NCBI RefSeq assembly: GCF_001610835.1
Contig: NZ_CP011270.1
Coordinates: forward strand, 1,940,001 to 2,004,000
DNA length: 64,000 nucleotides
Direction of reading: 5' to 3'
Source: Planctomyces sp. SH-PL14
GTDB lineage: Bacteria; Planctomycetota; Planctomycetia; Planctomycetales; Planctomycetaceae
The translations under genes were made by a program, and so were the position numbers. Within the stretch, counting starts at the first letter, position 1. Every line of letters starts with the position of its first letter. Shown in pieces: positions 37,929-46,445 of this stretch. The notes under the pieces are model-generated. The model was not told the origin of the DNA, did no database searches, and was given only the letters and a program-made list of their open reading frames with translations.

Positions 37929-38144
37929 ATGGAGATCCCATTTCACTGCCGAAACTGCGGCCACCGGTTCTCTCCGAACCGCGTTCTCGGCACGCGCTGC
38001 CCGAAGTGCCAGTACTACGTGGAGCCGCCACGGTTGAGCTTTGCCCAAACCATCGGCCTGATCCTGGTTGGGCTGGCCGTCTATGGATTTACGACGGGCC
38101 TGTTCTCGCCAAAGCCGTTCGTGCAGGGAATCCACACCGAGTGA
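37929..38144 (+). CDS. Small zinc-ribbon membrane protein
   Basis: 71 residues. A zinc ribbon with CRNCG and CPKC (four cysteines) is followed by one TM helix (about 38-58; FAQTIGLILVGLAVYGFTTGLF) and a short tail. GGGAG lies 9 bases before the ATG, which supports a real gene. Function unknown; the plan resembles other planctomycete short zinc-ribbon membrane proteins. Confidence 0.75.
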   Translation: MEIPFHCRNCGHRFSPNRVLGTRCPKCQYYVEPPRLSFAQTIGLILVGLAVYGFTTGLFSPKPFVQGIHTE

Positions 38145-38199
38145 GCCGCCGTCACGTCAGCCAGTCCCCACACTGCGGCGTTCGCCTGCAGGCACTCCA

Positions 38200-39222
38200 T
38201 CACTCCGCGGCAGCCGGCTCTGATGCGACGGTGGCCTGCGGCGGCAACGCGGCCTTCATCGCCCCCAGAACCGTCTCCAGTGCCTTCGCGAACGGCCCCG
38301 GCAACATCGCCCCCGACGCCTGCCGGTGCCCCCCCCCGCCAAACTGCTCCGCCACCTTCGCCACGTCCATCCCGGTCCGGCTCCGGAAGCTGCACTTGAA
38401 CTGCGTCGACTGCTGCTCGACCAGGATGAACGCACACTGCGTCCCGTTGATCGTCAGACAGTCGTTGACCAGGTCCTCCGTGTCCGACGGATGACTCCCC
38501 GTCTCCTCAAAGTCCTTCCGCATCACGTAGGTGTAGGCCAGCCGCCCCTCGGCCTCGACCGTCACCCGGCTCAAGATCCGCCCGTGCAGCTTCAGCCGCG
38601 CCAGCGACGATTTCTCATAGAGCTCCCGATAGATCACGCTGGGCTGAGCCCCCAGATCCACGAGTCGCGCCGCCGTCTTTAGCGTCCGCGACTCGGTATT
38701 CGGAAACCGGAACCAGCCCGTATCGGTCGCGATCGCCGAGAACAGGGCACTGGCCTGCGCGGCCGTGGGCGTCACGCCGAGCGCCTCGGCCAATTCGGTA
38801 ATCAGAACCCCGGTGGCCGAGGCAGTCGTATCCTTGAACTCGACCGCCCCCAGGTCGTCCGAGCTGACGTGGTGATCGATAACCACCTTCTTGGCGGTCG
38901 TCTTCTCCAGGACCTTCCGCAGATCGTGAAGCTGAGCCCAGGCGCTCGTGTCCGCCACGATGTGCACGTCCGTGTCGCACGCCTGCTCGACCGAGACCCC
39001 CTCCCCCAGCTTCTGGATCCGCTTCTCGGGATCCAGAAAGGCGAGGTGATCCGGACTGGCCGACGGATTGATGATCCGAACAGTCTTTCCCAAGGCCTCT
39101 AGGATCCCCGCGAGCCCCATTTCGGAGCCGAGGGCGTCCGCGTCCGGCCGGACATGGCTGGTCAGCACGAATCGTTGATTCGCCTTCACGATGTCAACGA
39201 GCGGCATCCAGTCAATCGGCAT
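38200..39222 (-). CDS. DHH-DHHA1 phosphoesterase (NrnA-like)
   Basis: 340 residues. The DHH domain has SHVRPDADALGSE, a metal-binding DTS region, and DHH in VVIDHHVSSDD; the DHHA1 domain has FKCSFRSR and the GGGGHRQASGA motif. The family cleaves short oligoribonucleotides (nanoRNA) and 3'-phosphoadenosine 5'-phosphate, and related members hydrolyse pApA, the breakdown product of c-di-AMP. There is no TM or PAS domain, so it is not GdpP. The 3' tail is Ala-rich. The gene overlaps nothing; it runs opposite to the zinc-ribbon gene. Confidence 0.9.
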   Translation of the reverse strand: MPIDWMPLVDIVKANQRFVLTSHVRPDADALGSEMGLAGILEALGKTVRIINPSASPDHLAFLDPEKRIQKLGEGVSVEQACDTDVHIVADTSAWAQLHDLRKVLEKTTAKKVVIDHHVSSDDLGAVEFKDTTASATGVLITELAEALGVTPTAAQASALFSAIATDTGWFRFPNTESRTLKTAARLVDLGAQPSVIYRELYEKSSLARLKLHGRILSRVTVEAEGRLAYTYVMRKDFEETGSHPSDTEDLVNDCLTINGTQCAFILVEQQSTQFKCSFRSRTGMDVAKVAEQFGGGGHRQASGAMLPGPFAKALETVLGAMKAALPPQATVASEPAAAE

Positions 39223-39406
39223 CGGTCATTCCTTGGGGCCGCAGGCACAGGGCCCGCAGCGGCAAACGGTTTACAAAGCGGCATCGCAGTGTTTCGAACG
39301 GCATTCTATACCGCAAGTAAGCAGGGGCGGGGATCGGGAAGTGCAATCGTCGCGGCCGCCCCCCGCTATAATCCGGAAGCTCCTCTCGCCGACTTCAGGT
39401 TCCTTG

Positions 39407-39691
39407 ATGTCCGACACTTCGCCCCCGGCTCCCGAGCCGCAGGACCGCCGCGTCTACATTCCCGAGCCGGAGGGCTGGAAGGCACGGATCAAAATCGGCT
39501 GGGACAACGACTACTGCTACGCCAAGTCCCCCGGCCAGGACTACTTTCATCTGCTGCTCAACGGCGAAGTCTATATCCAGAAAGAGCACGAGAAGTTCTG
39601 CCTGACCTGCGCCCTGCGGCTGGGCCTCGTCACCTCCGACCGGCTCTACTGGCAGAACGGCGTCCGCCCCCCCAGGAAAGATCCCCTGTAG
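39407..39691 (+). CDS. Hypothetical protein, 94 residues
   Basis: Not recognised. A Pro-rich N-terminus leads to a compact region WKARIKIGWDNDYCYAKS and FHLLLNGEVYIQKEHEKFC, with three cysteines (CYAK, FCLTCA) that might bind a metal. AGG lies 7 bases before the ATG. No signal peptide. The sequence is typical of conserved small proteins rather than a random frame, but I cannot give a function. Confidence 0.6.
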   Translation: MSDTSPPAPEPQDRRVYIPEPEGWKARIKIGWDNDYCYAKSPGQDYFHLLLNGEVYIQKEHEKFCLTCALRLGLVTSDRLYWQNGVRPPRKDPL

Positions 39692-39716
39692 GGAGTTTTC
39701 CCCCGCAGCCCCGTGC

Positions 39717-40679
39717 TCACTTCGCCGCCCGGCGAAGCCGGTCGTTGATCGCCCGCCCCAGCCCCCGCTCGGGACAGAGACGCGCCGCAATCCGCCGCAC
39801 GTCGGCCATCGCGTCCAGCCGCCGCATCGCTGCGAACAGGTTCGAGGCCCCCTCTGCCAGATCTCCGGCGGCGCTGAGCACCTCGACCGCCGCGAACCGC
39901 CCCGGCTCCCGCACCGGCTCCAGCGACAGGACCCCGACTTCGCCCGGATCCGCCAGCCCCTCGAACGAGTCGACGATCGTCACCAGCGCCCGAGGAGCGT
40001 AGTGCGACGGGAGCATACCGGGCGCGAGCTGAGCCCCTTCGTGCGAGGCCCGGTCCGGCATCGCAACGAGCCCGGCGACCGCCTCAATCGACTCCAGGGG
40101 AACGCCGCCGGGCCGGAGCATCGTCAGTCGGCCGTCGTCGCCGACGTGGAGAATCGTCGACTCCACCCCGACGCGGCACGGCCCCCCGTCGAGGATCAGG
40201 TCAATCCGATCCGCAAGTTGTTCCGCGACATGCTGGGGCGTCGTCGGGCTGACCCGGCCGAAGAGATTCGCGCTCGGCGCCGCGAGCGGCAGCCCGGAGG
40301 TCCGCAGGAGATCCTGGGCGACCGGATGGTCCGGGATGCGGATCGCCACGCTCGGCAGTCCGGCGGTGACGAGATCCGGCACGCACTCCCGCTTCGGAAG
40401 CACCAGCGTCAGCGGCCCGGGCCAGAACCGCTCCATCAACGCTTCGGCCCCCTCCGGAATCCGGGTGACGAGCCCCTCGACCTGTTCGCGGCGGGCCACA
40501 TGGACGATCAGCGGATCAAAATGGGGCCGGTTCTTCGCCTCGAAGATCCGGGCGACCGCCTGCGGATCGAGCGCATGCGCCGCGAGGCCGTAAACGGTCT
40601 CGGTCGGAATCGCGACCAGCCCCCCGAGGCGAATGACTTCGGCGGCGCGGACAACATCGGTGGTGATCGAAGCGGACAC
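39717..40679 (-). CDS. Threonylcarbamoyl-AMP synthase (Sua5/TsaC family)
   Basis: 320 residues, the longer Sua5 type with an extra C-terminal domain beyond the YrdC fold. The YrdC part has GGLVAIPTETVYGLAAHA, IFEAKNRPHFDPLIVH, FWPGPLTLVL, IRIPDHP and LAAPSANLFGRVSPT. It makes L-threonylcarbamoyl-AMP from Thr, bicarbonate and ATP for the t6A37 modification of ANN-reading tRNAs, including the tRNA-Thr of this window. The start is a GTG without a good Shine-Dalgarno; the family start fits. Confidence 0.93.
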   Translation of the reverse strand: MSASITTDVVRAAEVIRLGGLVAIPTETVYGLAAHALDPQAVARIFEAKNRPHFDPLIVHVARREQVEGLVTRIPEGAEALMERFWPGPLTLVLPKRECVPDLVTAGLPSVAIRIPDHPVAQDLLRTSGLPLAAPSANLFGRVSPTTPQHVAEQLADRIDLILDGGPCRVGVESTILHVGDDGRLTMLRPGGVPLESIEAVAGLVAMPDRASHEGAQLAPGMLPSHYAPRALVTIVDSFEGLADPGEVGVLSLEPVREPGRFAAVEVLSAAGDLAEGASNLFAAMRRLDAMADVRRIAARLCPERGLGRAINDRLRRAAK

Positions 40680-40703
40680 GAGGAAAGGGAGTGGACTCGG
40701 GTG

Positions 40704-40807
40704 TCTGGGATTTCGGATCCAGGGAAGCGGACGGCGGGGCCGGTTCCGGTCTCCTGAATCCCAGATCCTAACTCCTCGCCCCGGATTCCTCTCCCTCCCG
40801 GAACCGG
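40704..40807. repeat. Two interleaved inverted repeats
   Basis: Arm A (TCTGGGATT) pairs with AATCCCAGA, and arm B (CCGGTTCCGG) with CCGGAACCGG, in the order A1-B1-A2-B2. The arms cross as in a pseudoknot. They lie between two divergent genes. Confidence 0.45.
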
Positions 40808-40866
40808 AACGGGTTGCATACAGTCATTGACTCCTTACCGAGTTGTCGTCGTCCCGGAAGATTCCG

Positions 40867-41793
40867 ATGTCCGCTGACCCGTCGCAGTCCCTCGTCGCCG
40901 CCCTCCATCGTCATGCGCCCCCGCTGCTGCGGTGGGCCGGGGCGATCGGCCGCACCATGCGGAAGTTCAATATCAAGCTCGACGGCAAGACCTCCGGCAG
41001 CGCCCTCACCGACGCTCTAACGCTGGCGGACATCACGATCCAGGAACTCCTCGTCGCCGGCCTGCGGGACGCCGATCCGCTCTTCCACCAGTGCCGGATC
41101 GAGGCCGAAGAGGCCAATGGCGACCTGAAAGCGTTTGCGGAGGAAGGCCCTTATACGATCGCCCTCGACCCGATCGACGGCACGAAGCAGTTCGCCGACC
41201 ATTCCGGGAACGGCTACGCCGTCATGCTCCACCTGCGGACCCGCGAACAGGTGCTGTACTCGCTCGTCTTCGCCCCCGAAATGGGGGAGCACGGAACCTG
41301 GGTGGAAGTCTACGACGCCGTCGTCCGCTGCGGCCCGGACAATCCCCGCCGAACCGCCCTTGAGGTCCTCGAATCTCTCCCGAACCGCCACGACCAGCCG
41401 CGGACGACGTCGAAGAGCTATTACCTCATCGGCTTCCAGAAGCAGGACCTCTCCCGTTCCCGCGAAGTGACCGGGACGGGTCTTCAGGGATTCGCCCCGG
41501 ACGAGATGCCGGGAAGCATCTATCCGCTCATGGCGACGGGCGATTTCGCCGGTTCGCTGATCCATACGCCGAACATCTACGACTACCCGGTCTCCCTGCA
41601 CCTGGCCCGCGTCCTCGGCGGCGAATCGGTGTGGGTCGACACCGGCGAGCCGGTCCACTTCGGCGAGATGTGGCTCGACGACCGGGCCGACATGCTCCGC
41701 CTCCCGGGAATCGTCGCCACCTCCACCAATCGCGAGCACCTCAAGACGCTCTGCGCCCTCGCCCGCGACTGGCCGAAGAACCGCTATGAATAA
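40867..41793 (+). CDS. Inositol monophosphatase/CysQ-like phosphatase
   Basis: 308 residues of the FIG (Li-sensitive) phosphatase superfamily. Metal ligands are visible: IEAEE near 80, and IALDPIDGTKQFA; later IYDYPVSLHL takes the place of the usual WDxAAGxLL ligand motif, where the Trp-Asp is Tyr-Asp. Substrates in the family include inositol phosphate, fructose-1,6-bisphosphate and 3'-phosphoadenosine phosphate; I cannot choose. GGAAG lies 6 bases before the ATG. It is followed by panC after 100 bp. Confidence 0.85.
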   Translation: MSADPSQSLVAALHRHAPPLLRWAGAIGRTMRKFNIKLDGKTSGSALTDALTLADITIQELLVAGLRDADPLFHQCRIEAEEANGDLKAFAEEGPYTIALDPIDGTKQFADHSGNGYAVMLHLRTREQVLYSLVFAPEMGEHGTWVEVYDAVVRCGPDNPRRTALEVLESLPNRHDQPRTTSKSYYLIGFQKQDLSRSREVTGTGLQGFAPDEMPGSIYPLMATGDFAGSLIHTPNIYDYPVSLHLARVLGGESVWVDTGEPVHFGEMWLDDRADMLRLPGIVATSTNREHLKTLCALARDWPKNRYE

Positions 41794-41893
41794 CCCCTCG
41801 GCCGTCAGCCTGCATCAGTTCGCCGATGGCTGACTGACGAACGCTGAGCGAGTCCGGCACATCGCCCCCAGTCCCCCACTGAGACCTCCCGCA

Positions 41894-42757
41894 ATGCACC
41901 CGGATGGATTCACGGTCACGAACGACCTCGGCGAATTGCGGCGGCTGGTCGCGGCGGCGCGGGAGCAGGGACGGAAGATCGGCTGCGTTCCGACGATGGG
42001 GGCGCTCCATCCGGGGCACATGAGCCTTGTCGAGGAGTCGAAGAAGCGGGCCGGGTTCCATGTCCTCACGATCTTCGTGAATCCGACGCAGTTTGCGCCG
42101 ACCGAGGACCTTGCCAAGTACCCGCGGCCGATCGAGAAGGACCTCCAGATGTGCCGGCAGGCGGGGGTCAACGTCGTCTACATGCCCGAGATCACGGCCC
42201 TGTACCCGGAGGGCTACGATACCTGGGTCACGGTCGACGTGATGTCGAAGGTCCTCGAAGGGGAGTTCCGTCCGACGCACTTCCGCGGGGTGACGACGAT
42301 CGTTCTCAAGCTGTTCAACATCGTGCAGCCGGATGTCGCCTGCTTCGGTGCGAAGGACTATCAGCAGCAGACGATCATCCGCAAGATGGTCCGTGACCTG
42401 AACGTCCCGGTCGATGTTGTCGTCTGCCCGACAATCCGCGAGCCCGACGGCCTGGCGATGAGCAGCCGCAATGTCTACCTCGGCGAAACGGACCGGCAGA
42501 CGGCACTCTGCCTGTCGCAGGCGCTTGAGCTGGCCCGGCGGCGGATCACGGTCGACGGAGACTCCGACATCGCTGCGGTCCAGGCGGCGATGCGGCAGCG
42601 TCTCGACGCCCAGCCCGGCGTGCAGGTCGACTATGCCGTTATCGCCGATGCGGACACGCTGGAGATTCTCACTGCCCCGCGGCGAAAGATGGTCGCCCTG
42701 ATCGCGGCGCGGGTCGGAGCGACGCGGCTCATCGACAACCTCGTGATCTCAGGGTAG
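41894..42757 (+). CDS. panC: Pantothenate synthetase
   Basis: 287 residues. The nucleotidyltransferase HIGH-type motif is in PTMGALHPGHMSL, with IFVNPTQFAPTEDL, FGAKDYQQ (pantoate/beta-alanine site), and the KMSKS-like SSRNVYL. It condenses pantoate and beta-alanine with ATP in CoA biosynthesis. The other pan genes are not nearby. Repeat copy 6 starts 10 bp after the stop. Confidence 0.95.
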   Translation: MHPDGFTVTNDLGELRRLVAAAREQGRKIGCVPTMGALHPGHMSLVEESKKRAGFHVLTIFVNPTQFAPTEDLAKYPRPIEKDLQMCRQAGVNVVYMPEITALYPEGYDTWVTVDVMSKVLEGEFRPTHFRGVTTIVLKLFNIVQPDVACFGAKDYQQQTIIRKMVRDLNVPVDVVVCPTIREPDGLAMSSRNVYLGETDRQTALCLSQALELARRRITVDGDSDIAAVQAAMRQRLDAQPGVQVDYAVIADADTLEILTAPRRKMVALIAARVGATRLIDNLVISG

Positions 42758-42766
42758 CACTCTTGA

Positions 42767-43081
42767 ACCGGGTCCAGGGGCACCCTGGTGGGGAGTGCAG
42801 AGGGGCAACGCCCCTTTGCCCGCCGGAGGCCCGTCTCGCAGGGGTCTTTCTGAAGGAGCACCTGTCCAAGCGCGGACACCGTGTCGGATGCCCCCTCACC
42901 AACCCGCGGGGATTCCCGGGCGAGCGGGGAGTCCTCGACGCTGGTTCCACAAAAGGGACGCCCGTTGCTTACAACGGTTCCTCACAGGAGTGCCTCCGGC
43001 GGCAAGGGGTGACCCCCTTGACCCCGGCTGCCGTGGCACGTTGGGTTTGAGCCAGGGGAGCCGTGCCGGCAAGGACGCGGT
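42767..43081 (+). repeat. Intergenic structured element, copy 6
   Basis: The shortest full copy. It fills the gap between convergent panC and corA, 10 bp from one stop and 11 bp from the other. Subfamily A with short loops in both arms. Its flanks extend the element's ends as an inverted repeat, CTTGAACCG at the left and CGGTTCAAG at the right. Confidence 0.92.
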
Positions 43082-43092
43082 TCAAGACGCCA

Positions 43093-44217
43093 CTACCGGA
43101 GCCATCCCTTCCGAAAGAAGTAAATCAGCAGCGACAGCGCCGTCCCCCCCATCAGCGTCAGCGCAAACGGATAGCCGAACACCCAGTTCAGCTCCGGCAT
43201 GTTGAACCGCGACACCCCCGTGTTGAAATTCATCCCGTACACACTGGCAATGAAACTCAACGGAATGAAGATCGTCGACATGATCGTCAACACCCGCATG
43301 ATCTCATTGGTCCGGTTGCCGACCGAAGTCAGGTACAGGTCCCGCAGGTCCGCGCACATTTCCCGGTACGTCTCCAGCACGTCGATGATCTGGATCACGT
43401 GGTCATAGCAGTCGCGGAGATAAACCCGGGTCTCATCCGAGATCAAAGTGTGACTGTCCCGCTGGAGATGCTGCAGCGCCTCCCGGTGCGGCCAGGCGGC
43501 GCGACGCAGCTGGAGCAGGTTCGTCCGCGTGTCGTGGATGTGCGTCATGAGACTCGGAGACTTCCGCTCGCCGATCTCGGCATCGAGTTCGTCCAGCCGG
43601 TCGCCGAACGCCTCCACGACCGGGAAGTAGCCGTCGATCACGGCGTCGACAAGGGCATAGAGCAGGTAGTCCGGCCCCGACCGGCGGATCCGTCCGTGGT
43701 TCCTGCGGAGCCGCTCGCGAACCGGCTCCAGGCTGTCTCCCCCCGGCCGCTCCTGGAAGGTGACGATGAAGTCCTTCCCCAGGAACAGGCTGAGCTGCTC
43801 GGTCTCCAGCACGCCGTCGCAGAGCGCCACCATCCGAACCACCACGAACAGGAGGTCGTCGTAGTCCTCGACCTTCGACCGCTGATGAACGTGGACCACA
43901 TCCTCCATCGCCAGCGGGTGGAGGTGGAACATGTCGGCGATCTGCTGCAGCAGCGCCGGGTCGCCGAAGCCGTCGACGTTGAGCCACACGATCGGGAACT
44001 CCCTCCGCAGTTCGCGGAGTTCCCCCAGCCCGTCGATCTCCTTTTCGACGATCCGGTCCGCCGAGTAGGCGATCACCTGCAGCACAGGCTTGGGAGAATC
44101 GGGCGGCGGGACGATCGTCCCGGGTGAGGCGCCGGGGGTCGTCTGCCGATGGAAGCGGGGAGCTTCCTTGTGCCGGTGAGCGCCGTCTGCGTGATGCGGA
44201 GAGGAAGAGTGCGACAT
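43093..44217 (-). CDS. corA: CorA-type Mg2+/Co2+ channel
   Basis: 374 residues. A His/Pro-rich N-terminal tail (about 1-45) precedes a cytoplasmic funnel (ELRREFPIVWLNVDGFGDP, EDVVHVHQRSKVEDYDD, QERPGGDSLEPVRERL), and two C-terminal TM helices carry the signature YGMNF between VLTIMSTIFIPLSFIASV and the last helix. These form a homopentameric channel for Mg2+ or Co2+. The start ATG is MSHSSS; a longer frame is non-coding. All diagnostic motifs are intact. Confidence 0.94.
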   Translation of the reverse strand: MSHSSSPHHADGAHRHKEAPRFHRQTTPGASPGTIVPPPDSPKPVLQVIAYSADRIVEKEIDGLGELRELRREFPIVWLNVDGFGDPALLQQIADMFHLHPLAMEDVVHVHQRSKVEDYDDLLFVVVRMVALCDGVLETEQLSLFLGKDFIVTFQERPGGDSLEPVRERLRRNHGRIRRSGPDYLLYALVDAVIDGYFPVVEAFGDRLDELDAEIGERKSPSLMTHIHDTRTNLLQLRRAAWPHREALQHLQRDSHTLISDETRVYLRDCYDHVIQIIDVLETYREMCADLRDLYLTSVGNRTNEIMRVLTIMSTIFIPLSFIASVYGMNFNTGVSRFNMPELNWVFGYPFALTLMGGTALSLLIYFFRKGWLR

Positions 44218-44339
44218 GCCAGTGCGCGCAGCCCAGCGGCCGTGCTCCCGGGACGGAGAGGATCGAAGACGACGCGATTCTGCTGAGCCGGCGGGTCGAC
44301 GGCAATCCGAACCGGATGCAGCCCCGGGCCGACGGCCAT

Positions 44340-45884
44340 TCAGAACACCGGTCCCCACGTCCAGGGATGGAACTCGTCGTCGCCGATTCCCTGCTCCTCG
44401 CTCTTCGTTTCCTTCCCCGACGCGACAGCGACGACCTCCTCGAACATCTCCCGGCCGACCTCTTCGAGCGAGGCTCCGTCGAGGATCCGCCCGGCGTCGA
44501 AATCCATGTCGTCCCGCATCCGGTCGTAGAGCGGCGTATTCGTCGAGACCTTGATCGTCGGGACCGGCTTGCAGCCGAAGCAGCTCCCCCGCCCGGTCGT
44601 AAAGACGACGACGTTGCACCCTCCGGCCACAAGACCCGTCACGGACGCGGGGTCGTAACCCGGGGTGTCCATGAAGACGAAGCCCTTCTCGCGGATCGGC
44701 TCGCCGTACTCATAGACCGCCCGCAGCGCCGCCGTCCCCCCCTTGGCGATCGCGCCGAGGGACTTTTCGTAGATCGTCGTCAGGCCCCCCTTCTTGTTCC
44801 CGACCGAGGGGTTGTTGTCGATGCTCGCGCCGAACTTCCGGGCGTAGTCCTCCCACCAGCGGACCCGCTCCATGAGCTTCTCGGCGACCTGCCGGTTCAC
44901 CGCGCGGCTCGTCAGGAGATGCTCGCCCCCGTAGATCTCCGGCGTTTCGGACAAGACCGTCGTCCCCCCGTGCCGCACGAGGAGGTCGCTGGCGTATCCC
45001 AGGGCGGGGTTCGCCGTGACGCCGCTGTTCCCGTCGCTCCCGCCGCACTCGAGCCCCAGGATCAGCTCCGAGACCGGGATCGGCTCGCGGCGGAAGCGGT
45101 TGACGTCCGGCAGCATCTCCCGCAGCGCCGCCACCCCCCGCTCGACGGTCTTCCGCACGCCCCCCACGTCCTGGATGTTCATGACGGGCGGGGCCTTGGC
45201 CGGTGGAGCGTCGCCGGCCCCCAGCTGCACGAGCCCGCCGTTCTCCATCAGGAACGACGCCTGCGCCGTCTCGCATCCGAGTCCCACGACGAGGTAGGCC
45301 GCGATGTTGGGATGCCGGGCGAAGCCCGCCAGGGTCCGCGTCAGCTGGCGGTGATCCTCGCCGCCATAGGCCATGGCGCAGCCCCCCTTGTGGGTCAGGG
45401 GGACGATTCCGTCGATGTTGGGATAGTCGGCCAGGATCGACTCGTCGAAGTGCTCGGCGATGAACCGCGAGGAGGCGGCCGAGCAGTTGACCGTGGAAAC
45501 GATCCCGACGTAGTTCCGCGTCGCGGCCCGGCCGTCATCGCGGCGGTAGCCCTGGAAGGTCCGCCCCGCGATCGAAGGCTCGTCGGCCGGAATGGCGCTC
45601 GCGTAGGCATGCGTCAGTTCGAGGCTTCCCAGGCCGACGTTGTGAACGTGGACCCACTCTCCGACCTCGATCGGCTGCGTGGCGAACCCGATCGTCTGCC
45701 CGAACTTCCGCACCGCCTCCCCCGCGGCAATCGGTCGGCAGGCGACCTTGTGCCCCATCTCGATCGATCGCCGGGCCTGCCCCTCCTGCAAACGAAGGGG
45801 CGTGCCGGCCGGGACCGCCCGGCGGGCGACGAGGACGTTGTCGCTGGGGTGCAGATGGAGAAAGTCGGAAATTCCACGGTCCAT
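44340..45884 (-). CDS. UxaA/GarD family sugar-acid dehydratase
   Basis: 514 residues. An N-terminal SAF domain (about 1-90; FLHLHPSDNVLVARRAVPAG) is followed by the dehydratase core with GYRRDDGRAATRNYVGI, HKGGCAMAYG, GLGCETAQ, LECGGSDGNSGVTANPALG and GGCNVVVFTTGRGSCFGCKPVPTIK broken here by function. The family dehydrates altronate (UxaA) or galactarate (GarD) with an iron centre; the full fused length suits altronate/galactarate dehydratase. No UxaB/C or kinase lies nearby to decide which. ATG start. Confidence 0.9.
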   Translation of the reverse strand: MDRGISDFLHLHPSDNVLVARRAVPAGTPLRLQEGQARRSIEMGHKVACRPIAAGEAVRKFGQTIGFATQPIEVGEWVHVHNVGLGSLELTHAYASAIPADEPSIAGRTFQGYRRDDGRAATRNYVGIVSTVNCSAASSRFIAEHFDESILADYPNIDGIVPLTHKGGCAMAYGGEDHRQLTRTLAGFARHPNIAAYLVVGLGCETAQASFLMENGGLVQLGAGDAPPAKAPPVMNIQDVGGVRKTVERGVAALREMLPDVNRFRREPIPVSELILGLECGGSDGNSGVTANPALGYASDLLVRHGGTTVLSETPEIYGGEHLLTSRAVNRQVAEKLMERVRWWEDYARKFGASIDNNPSVGNKKGGLTTIYEKSLGAIAKGGTAALRAVYEYGEPIREKGFVFMDTPGYDPASVTGLVAGGCNVVVFTTGRGSCFGCKPVPTIKVSTNTPLYDRMRDDMDFDAGRILDGASLEEVGREMFEEVVAVASGKETKSEEQGIGDDEFHPWTWGPVF

Positions 45885-45978
45885 ATCGATCGCTCGCGAG
45901 CGGGTCAGTGATCCCGCCTCATTCAATACGAAACCCCCTCATTCCCGCCAGCCCAGGCGACGAACGCATGCAATCCAG

Positions 45979-46314
45979 CGGGGTCCAGGGGGGCACCCCT
46001 GGTAGGGAGTGCAGAGGGGCCTGTGTGTTTTATTGGCCCTTTGCCCGCCGGAGGCCTGGCCGTCGAGAGATGTCTGAAGGAGCACATGTCCAAGCGCGGA
46101 CAACGTGTCGTCTGCCCCTCATCTAACCCGCGGGGATTGCATCACAAGCGGTGTACTTTGAGGGAGTCCTCAACGCTTGTCTCACAAAGGGGACGCCCGT
46201 TGTGTCCCACGGCTCCTCATAGAAGCGCCTCCGGCGGCAAGGGGTGACCCCCTTGACCCCGGCTGCCGTGGCACGTTGGGTTTGAGCTATCAGAGTCGTG
46301 CCGGCAAGGACACG
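45979..46314 (+). repeat. Intergenic structured element, copy 7
   Basis: A full copy between two minus-strand genes, in the opposite direction to them. Subfamily B (7-bp first hairpin with loop GGCA). H2 carries a variant of the long loop, one base shorter overall than in copies 1 and 2; H3 has a short loop. Confidence 0.92.
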
Positions 46315-46445
46315 CCTTGGACAGTGGAATCAGACCGACCACCGGTCGGCGAATCCCCCCGGGGCCTGTGGGAGCCCCCAAAAACGAAACGCGGCTCCGG
46401 ATCACTCGATCCGGAGCCGCTGGAAACTCACGATCCACTGGCCAA

